From positions 124,001 to 188,000 of the forward strand of contig CAVBJF010000001.1 of assembly GCA_963596005.1 (NCBI GenBank): a DNA stretch of 64,000 nucleotides, given 5' to 3'. The notes below the pieces were generated by a model. That model worked only from the letters and a program-made list of their open reading frames with translations. It had not been told where the DNA came from and ran no database searches. The stretch comes from Gallibacter pasteurianus_A. Lineage in GTDB: Bacteria > Bacillota > Clostridia > Peptostreptococcales > Anaerovoracaceae. Made by a program: the position numbers and the translations under genes. How positions within the stretch are numbered: the first letter of the stretch is position 1; every line of letters begins with the position of its first letter. This document shows positions 58,819 through 64,000 of this stretch, piece by piece.

Positions 58819-59778
58819 ATGGTAGTTGTATTTGGCCGAATATTTTCGATTTTTTTACTGATATTGATAGGATATGTAGCAAACAGGATTGATTTGTTGC
58901 CGGACTCATCAAGACCGCACCTGACGAACCTTATGATATCGATAACGGCTCCTTGCATGGCAGCGGAATCTATATACTCAAAGGAGCTTTCTCCTGAGGT
59001 TGTGACGGCAACATGGCAGGTAATAATAGGAGCTGTAGTATATTTCATCATAACAACGCTTCTTGCATACGTTTTTGTAAGGGGTCTTAAATTTAAGCCA
59101 AAAGAGGAATGGGGTATATATATTGTATCAATTTCGTGTATAAACAGCGGATTTATGGGATTCCCTGTGACAAAAGCGATATTTGGCGATGATTTGTTTT
59201 ATCTTATGGTAATGCATAACATGATACTTGTATTTTATTTATGGACTATTTCCCCTATGCTTCTTAAGATAGGAACAGAAAAGAAAGAGGAAAGCGAAAA
59301 GAGTCGTGTTATAGAAAATATCAAGGCAATATTTAATCCATGCACGATAGGTATAATAGTTGGAGTTGTGTTGCTTGTGACAGGGCTCAAACCACCTGCC
59401 GCACTTGATGAAGTCGTAGAATCCCTCGGAGATGCAACAATACCGCTTTCGATGATAATCATAGGTGTGCAGCTTGGCTCAAGCCATATAAAGGAAATAT
59501 TAAAAAACAAATATATTCTTTTATGCAATTTAGCGGCGATGATATTGTTGCCGTTAGTGACCTTTATAATAGTAGAGCAATTTGATTTTTTGCAGGTAGG
59601 CGTAAAGGTAGTGCTGATATTTGCGGCAGTATTTCCGACGGCAGTCGTGCCGGCAGCAATCGCAGAGAAGATGGGAATGGATCCGACAAGGCTTGCCGAG
59701 ATCGTATCTGTAACGACTGCGGTTTCAATCGTGACAATACCGATAGCTGCGTCGCTTTTAATGGCATATTATTTTTAA
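58819..59778 (+). CDS. AEC-family transporter (second copy)
   Basis: Auxin-efflux-carrier-type membrane transporter of 319 residues with ten predicted helices. CINSGFMGFPVTKAIFGDDL matches the same region of the first AEC protein (CPNNGFMGFPMGLAILGSEG). AAAGGAAA precedes the ATG. The last 4 bp overlap the convergent transporter at 59775. Substrate unknown. Confidence 0.84.
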   Translation: MVVVFGRIFSIFLLILIGYVANRIDLLPDSSRPHLTNLMISITAPCMAAESIYSKELSPEVVTATWQVIIGAVVYFIITTLLAYVFVRGLKFKPKEEWGIYIVSISCINSGFMGFPVTKAIFGDDLFYLMVMHNMILVFYLWTISPMLLKIGTEKKEESEKSRVIENIKAIFNPCTIGIIVGVVLLVTGLKPPAALDEVVESLGDATIPLSMIIIGVQLGSSHIKEILKNKYILLCNLAAMILLPLVTFIIVEQFDFLQVGVKVVLIFAAVFPTAVVPAAIAEKMGMDPTRLAEIVSVTTAVSIVTIPIAASLLMAYYF

Positions 59779-60749
59779 AGTGTATTGTTCTTTTTTTCAG
59801 GAAGCTGAGCGCAGATGATTGCGACAAACATGATAATGCAGCCTGCCAGTTCTCGCATGCTCATACTCTCGCCGAGTATGAGCATGCCTGCGATTGCGGC
59901 GAATACAGATTCTAAACTCAACATAAGCGACGCAATCGCAGGGTCAGCGTCCCGCTGACCGAGAATCTGGCAGGTGTACGCAACTGCAGAGCAAACAACC
60001 CCGCTGTAAAGAAGCGGGACAATAGCTTCAAGCAGGGCAGAGAGCGTAAGCGTTTCAAATAAAAACATTGCAATAAAGCCAAAGAGAGAGACAACGATAA
60101 ATTGAAAACACGAAAGCATCATTCCGTCGACTTTTGATGCAAAATGGTCGATAAGCATGATATGAAATGTAAAGGCTATCGCACAGAGCAATACAAAAAA
60201 ATCGCCTCTGCCTATTGAAAAGGTTCCTGGCTTTATAGAAAGCAGATAAAGCCCAAGTATAGCTAAAAATACGCAAAACCATATAAACGGCCTGATTTTC
60301 CTACCTAAAAAGATTCCAAACACAGGCACCAAAACGACATAAAGAGTAGTTATAAAGCCCGCCTTTGCTGCTGTTGTAAATGCCATGGCATATTGCTGTA
60401 AGGCCGTTGCAACAAAAAGAGCTATGCCCGTTGCACTTCCGGCAAAAAGAAGCTCTTTGCGTTGCTTTTTTTGTTTGCCTTTATTCGGACAATTACCTGA
60501 AGCACCTAAATCAGCTGCTTCGGATTTTTTAAATTTCTTATTAAAAATAACAGCAACGGGCAGGAGCGATAAAAACGCAAGCAAATATCTAAAAGCAGTA
60601 AAAGAAAACGGAGCCAAAGCGTCCGCGCCTTTACTCTGTGCGACAAATCCTGTGCCCCAAATAAGGGCTGTTATAAGCAGGAGTATGTCACTTTTAAGCT
60701 TTTTATGAGAATGTGTTTTATTGCCTGTCGGTGCTGTTTTAGCTATCAT
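59775..60749 (-). CDS. EamA/DMT-family transporter (second copy)
   Basis: Membrane permease of 324 residues with ten helices in two EamA repeats. LLLITALIWGTGFVAQSKGAD at the start and LMLSLESVFAAIAGMLILGE near the end are typical. Between helices 2 and 3 there is a basic loop (KFKKSEAADLGASGNCPNKGK). GAGAGGAAAA precedes the ATG. It is the last gene of a minus-strand run ABC-ABC-birA-DMT, 35 bp after birA; a biotin or precursor role is conceivable but not shown. Confidence 0.83.
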   Translation of the reverse strand: MIAKTAPTGNKTHSHKKLKSDILLLITALIWGTGFVAQSKGADALAPFSFTAFRYLLAFLSLLPVAVIFNKKFKKSEAADLGASGNCPNKGKQKKQRKELLFAGSATGIALFVATALQQYAMAFTTAAKAGFITTLYVVLVPVFGIFLGRKIRPFIWFCVFLAILGLYLLSIKPGTFSIGRGDFFVLLCAIAFTFHIMLIDHFASKVDGMMLSCFQFIVVSLFGFIAMFLFETLTLSALLEAIVPLLYSGVVCSAVAYTCQILGQRDADPAIASLMLSLESVFAAIAGMLILGESMSMRELAGCIIMFVAIICAQLPEKKNNTL

Positions 60750-60784
60750 ATATTTTCCTCTCTATATTAAGTACAAATCTTTGA

Positions 60785-61828
60785 TTATTTAACTCTGATA
60801 GAAACTTCTCCTGTAGAGAGCGTTTCTACTTCGCCATTATCATATTCTACGACAAGTCCGCCGAGGCTGTCGATGTCTATCGCCTTTGCAGATATTTTTT
60901 TATTCGGAGAAGTATTTGGCGATGGATAGACGTAAATATCCCTGCCAATTATCATAGAGCGACTTTTGTAATCGTCCATAAAAGAAGCATCATCATTTTT
61001 AAGCATATCTACTATATCAAGTAGGTGGTCTATAACGGAAGCAATGAGCTTATTTCTCTCCAGATTATCAGCATTTAAATAACCGATTTTATTGGAAAGC
61101 TTTTCGTCAAACAAATCTGCGGCGGACGTATCAAAATTTTCATTTGCAACGCAATTTATTCCAATACCCACAATAAGAGAACTTATTTGCCCGCTTTCAA
61201 AATCCGTAACGGCTTCTGTCAAAATACCACAAACTTTTTTATCATCTATATAGATATCATTTACCCATTTAATTTGGGCATTAAGGCGGCACACATCTTT
61301 AATTGCTTGTGCAACTGCAAGGGAAGCGGCTGTTGTGATCAGCAGTGATTTTTCGACATTTAGCTGAGGTTTTATGATTATACTCATGTAGATGCCCGTG
61401 TCTTTTGGTGAATAAAACGATCTTCCGAGTCGACCTTTTCCGGCCGTCTGTTTTTCTGCTATAACAACTGTCGCCGTAGGTTTTTTAGCAATATTATCCG
61501 TAGCATCTTGTGTAATAGGTGCACTGTTTGCCTTTGTTGCAATAGAGATTGCTTTCGTATTAGTAGATGGCAATTCATCAAAAAGCAACACCTTAATATC
61601 GTGATGTGTACAGTTTAAGATGCCTTCCACAGAAAGCTTATCGCTGTTTTTGTCAAGATAATAACCTACGCTTTGCAGATTTTTTATATCAAATCCCTCC
61701 GCCTTTAATGAATTTATCGCTTTCCATACGGCGGTTCGCGACACGCCGAGAGTTTCTGCGAGTTTACCGCCGGAAACCGCAGCACCTTTATTTTTTTCTA
61801 ATTCTTTTAAAATTTCGCTTTTTAACAT
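60785..61828 (-). CDS. birA: Biotin protein ligase / repressor BirA
   Basis: Attaches biotin to carboxylases and, with its DNA-binding domain, represses biotin genes. Of 347 residues, 1-60 form the helix-turn-helix (GGKLAETLGVSRTAVWKAI). The catalytic domain holds the biotinyl-AMP loop GKGRLGR (about residue 133) and KWVNDIYIDDKKVCGIL, and a C-terminal SH3-like domain follows. The gene lies 24 bp after the ABC exporter and 35 bp before the DMT gene. No bio genes are in the window. Confidence 0.93.
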   Translation of the reverse strand: MLKSEILKELEKNKGAAVSGGKLAETLGVSRTAVWKAINSLKAEGFDIKNLQSVGYYLDKNSDKLSVEGILNCTHHDIKVLLFDELPSTNTKAISIATKANSAPITQDATDNIAKKPTATVVIAEKQTAGKGRLGRSFYSPKDTGIYMSIIIKPQLNVEKSLLITTAASLAVAQAIKDVCRLNAQIKWVNDIYIDDKKVCGILTEAVTDFESGQISSLIVGIGINCVANENFDTSAADLFDEKLSNKIGYLNADNLERNKLIASVIDHLLDIVDMLKNDDASFMDDYKSRSMIIGRDIYVYPSPNTSPNKKISAKAIDIDSLGGLVVEYDNGEVETLSTGEVSIRVK

Positions 61829-61852
61829 CGCTTTAAGTACCTATTAAATATA

Positions 61853-63670
61853 TTATTCAAACTGGCTGTTATATAAATTGGCGTAAAAACCGTTTTCTGC
61901 AAGCAAGCTTTCGTGTGTGCCCTGTTCTACTATATCACCATGATTCATAACAAGTATATGATCCGCATCCTTTATAGTCGAAAGCCTATGCGCGATTATA
62001 AAGCAGGTTCTGTTTTCCATCAGATTTAGCATCGCTTTTTGGATAAGCTTTTCTGTTCTTGTGTCTACAGAACTTGTCGCCTCGTCCAGTATCAAAATAG
62101 GGCTATTGGAAAGTAGCGCACGTGCTATGGTTGCAAGTTGCTTTTGACCCTGAGAAAGATTGCCGCTTGTACCGCTAACTTGCATATCGTATCCGTCAGG
62201 CTGAGTTGTTATATGATGGTGAAGGTGTGCACCCTTTGCAGCTACAATAACTTCATCGAGCGTTGCATCCGGTTTGCCGTATCTAATATTGTCTGTTATG
62301 GTTCCGCTAAACAGCCAGCTGTCCTGAAGAACCATACCAAACATCTCTCTGAGGTCATGTCTTGTAAAATCTTTGATATTTTGGCCATCGATACTTATAG
62401 AGCCACCGTTTAATTCGTAATATCTGAGTAAAAGCTTTATAATAGTAGTTTTGCCCGCACCGGTAGGACCGACTATCGCAATTCGATCACCGGGTTTTGC
62501 ATCAAAGCTGAAGTCTTTTATGACAGGTTCGTTTTCGGAATATCCAAACCTCACATGATTAAACGAAATTTGACCTTTTAAAGTTGATAAATCTACAGGG
62601 ACTTTTTTAGAATTTCCACTCTCGCTTTCTGCGATGTTAAAGGCGTCAACCTCATCCTCTTCATCTATAAACTTAAAGATTCTTTCTGCCGCAGCCGCAG
62701 TTGACTGAAGAAGATTTGCCGCGGTCGAAACCTGAGAGAGAGGCTGATTAAAAGATCGAACATATTGTATAAACGATTGGATATTACCTATTGAAATTGT
62801 TCCGTTTACTGCGAGATGACCGCCGAGTATACAAACGGCAACATATCCGAGGTTACCTATGAAGCCTACCACCGGCATCATCATTCCTGATAAAAACTGA
62901 GATTTCCAGGATGATGAATACAGCTCATCGTTTATCTCATCAAATTTCTTATTTGAGGAGGCCTCCTTATTAAAGGCTTTTATGATTGTATGTCCGTTAA
63001 ACATTTCTTCTATGTGCCCGTTGATATCGCTCAGATTGTCCTGCTGTGCTTTAAATTGCACCTGAGATTTTGAAATGATGAGCTTTATCATAATCATCGA
63101 TAGAGGCAATACTATAAGAGCTGTCAGCGTCATAAGAAGGTTTATTCTTATCATCATTATCAAAATACCTACAAGCATCGTAACACTTGTGATTATTTGC
63201 GATAATGACTGCGACAGCGACTGATTTATCGTTTCTATATCGTTTACCATATAACTTTGTATTTCGCCATATGTCCTGGTATCAAAATATTTGACAGGCA
63301 GCCTATCAAGCTTCTGGGACATTTTTTCTCTTAGGTCATAAGTGACCTTTTGCGAGACGCCTGCCATGATAAAGCTCTCCGAAAATGAAAAGATAAAACT
63401 TATCACATATAGACAGATGAGCAAAATTACAATGTCAAGAAGGGCACTAAAGTCGATGCCTGTAGCAGAAAACAAGCCCTCAACGATTGTATCTGTCGCA
63501 TTTCCAAGGATAGTAGGCGATACTATCGAGAAGACGGTACTGGCTATTGCAAAAACAAAAACTATGCAAAGCTTTATAGAATGAGGTTTTAAATATTTTA
63601 AGAGAGTTTTCATTGTGCCCTTAAAATCAGATACTTTTTCTTGTTTCATATTCTTTCCCGGTCGTGGCAT
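61853..63670 (-). CDS. ABC exporter, fused permease/ATPase (second half of a heterodimer)
   Basis: Membrane exporter half-transporter of 605 residues: six helices in about 1-330, then the ATPase with Walker A GPTGAGKTTIIKLL, signature LSQGQKQLATIARALL, Walker B ILILDEATSSVD and HRLST. Canonical catalytic residues are all present. GGGGG lies ahead of the ATG, which overlaps the stop of the upstream ABC gene by one base. Such overlapping pairs form heterodimeric exporters of the MdlAB/LmrCD type; the substrate is unknown. Confidence 0.92.
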   Translation of the reverse strand: MPRPGKNMKQEKVSDFKGTMKTLLKYLKPHSIKLCIVFVFAIASTVFSIVSPTILGNATDTIVEGLFSATGIDFSALLDIVILLICLYVISFIFSFSESFIMAGVSQKVTYDLREKMSQKLDRLPVKYFDTRTYGEIQSYMVNDIETINQSLSQSLSQIITSVTMLVGILIMMIRINLLMTLTALIVLPLSMIMIKLIISKSQVQFKAQQDNLSDINGHIEEMFNGHTIIKAFNKEASSNKKFDEINDELYSSSWKSQFLSGMMMPVVGFIGNLGYVAVCILGGHLAVNGTISIGNIQSFIQYVRSFNQPLSQVSTAANLLQSTAAAAERIFKFIDEEDEVDAFNIAESESGNSKKVPVDLSTLKGQISFNHVRFGYSENEPVIKDFSFDAKPGDRIAIVGPTGAGKTTIIKLLLRYYELNGGSISIDGQNIKDFTRHDLREMFGMVLQDSWLFSGTITDNIRYGKPDATLDEVIVAAKGAHLHHHITTQPDGYDMQVSGTSGNLSQGQKQLATIARALLSNSPILILDEATSSVDTRTEKLIQKAMLNLMENRTCFIIAHRLSTIKDADHILVMNHGDIVEQGTHESLLAENGFYANLYNSQFE

Positions 63671-64000
63671 TATAAAACCCCCTTTCCAAAAGTTGCGTTG
63701 TCTGATATATCGTTTGTAAGTTCTTTTTCGCCGAGTTGCGAATATGCGATTTCTTGATAAATTTTATTTTCCTTCAATAATTCTTTGTGAGTTCCGATAC
63801 CTGCGATTTCTCCCTCGTTAAGCAGGATGATTTGGTCGGCATTAAGAATTGTATTTATACGCTGAGCTACGATTATAAACGTGCTATTACCTACTTTTTG
63901 CTTTAAAGCGGCACGTAAATTTTTATCAGTTGCAAAGTCAAGAGCCGAAAAACTGTCGTCAAAAATATAGACCTCCGGATTTTTAATAAGAGCTCTTGCG
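63670..64000 (-). CDS. ABC exporter, partial (first half of the heterodimer)
   Basis: Only the C-terminal 110 or so residues lie in the window; the gene runs off the right edge. It shows Walker B VYIFDDSFSALD with Asp in place of the usual catalytic Glu, and IIVAQRI with Gln in place of the switch-loop His. This degenerate site is normal for one partner of heterodimeric exporters. The protein ends ...FGKGVL, and TAATG joins it to the next ABC gene. Confidence 0.9.
   Translation of the reverse strand, partial: ARALIKNPEVYIFDDSFSALDFATDKNLRAALKQKVGNSTFIIVAQRINTILNADQIILLNEGEIAGIGTHKELLKENKIYQEIAYSQLGEKELTNDISDNATFGKGVL

Noticed and set aside
63670..64000. Partial ABC gene as a broken exporter because catalytic Glu and His are missing
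   Set aside because: Asp and Gln at these places are usual in one half of heterodimeric exporters, and the partner at 61853 has a complete site.

Overview
The window is a stretch of chromosome around a replication origin from a low-GC, anaerobic, Gram-positive-type bacterium, most likely a member of the Clostridia. The order dnaA-dnaN-recF-gyrB-gyrA on one side and rpmH-rnpA-yidD-yidC-jag-mnmE-mnmG-rsmG-parA-parB on the other is the classic Firmicutes origin layout. Hybrid cluster protein, FeoAB, an HcpR-like regulator and split formiminotransferase/cyclodeaminase genes fit a strict anaerobe. A SigB-type sigma factor is present and I saw no sporulation gene. Family XIII (Anaerovoracaceae) is a guess only. 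There are no transposases, prophage genes or CRISPR arrays.

Layout. 1-5,000: partial rpsF, a drug/metabolite transporter divergent from a LysR regulator, a nucleotidyltransferase with a PAP2 phosphatase, and a PlsC-type acyltransferase. 5,000-11,600 (minus): trpS, a SigB-like sigma factor, an RsbW-like anti-sigma factor, gyrA and gyrB, apparently one unit read from a promoter in front of gyrB. 11,600-16,000: recF, dnaN, dnaA and oriC, a strikingly AT-rich core with DnaA boxes on both sides of dnaA. 15,800-25,400 (plus): rpmH to parB plus two folate/histidine-catabolism genes, with a perfect parS site embedded in a 34-bp palindrome between rsmG and parA. 25,400-28,300: two convergent tRNA genes, thioredoxin, and a large beta-helix surface protein. 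28,300-36,500: a DtxR-type regulator divergent from feoA-feoA-feoB and a Cys-rich small protein, then pstSCAB-phoU. 36,500-41,100: pyruvate kinase, and an Fnr/HcpR-type regulator divergent from a ferredoxin and hcp. 41,100-50,100: housekeeping genes (CvpA, tadA, ispE, htrA, a phosphohexomutase, DUF1934, DUF1846) and a likely orphan small RNA after ispE. 50,100-64,000: two AEC-family transporters, an ECF S component, rho-prmC followed by an MBOAT/SGNH acylation pair, a PadR-DUF1700-DUF4097 operon, and a minus-strand run of ABC exporter pair, birA and a transporter.

The best regulatory find is a set of four TTAG-N6-CTAA boxes at the dtxR/feo locus, three in front of genes and one beside a UUCG-loop attenuator ahead of feoB. 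Other notable points are an anti-sigma factor coupled to gyrA whose ATP-binding N-box has lost its asparagine, a PstS whose two halves are in swapped order, a palindrome at -41.5 in front of the hcp operon, a palindrome over the PadR promoter, and a promoter-hairpin-terminator unit with no ORF between ispE and htrA. All statements come from reading the sequence; no alignments or searches were run.
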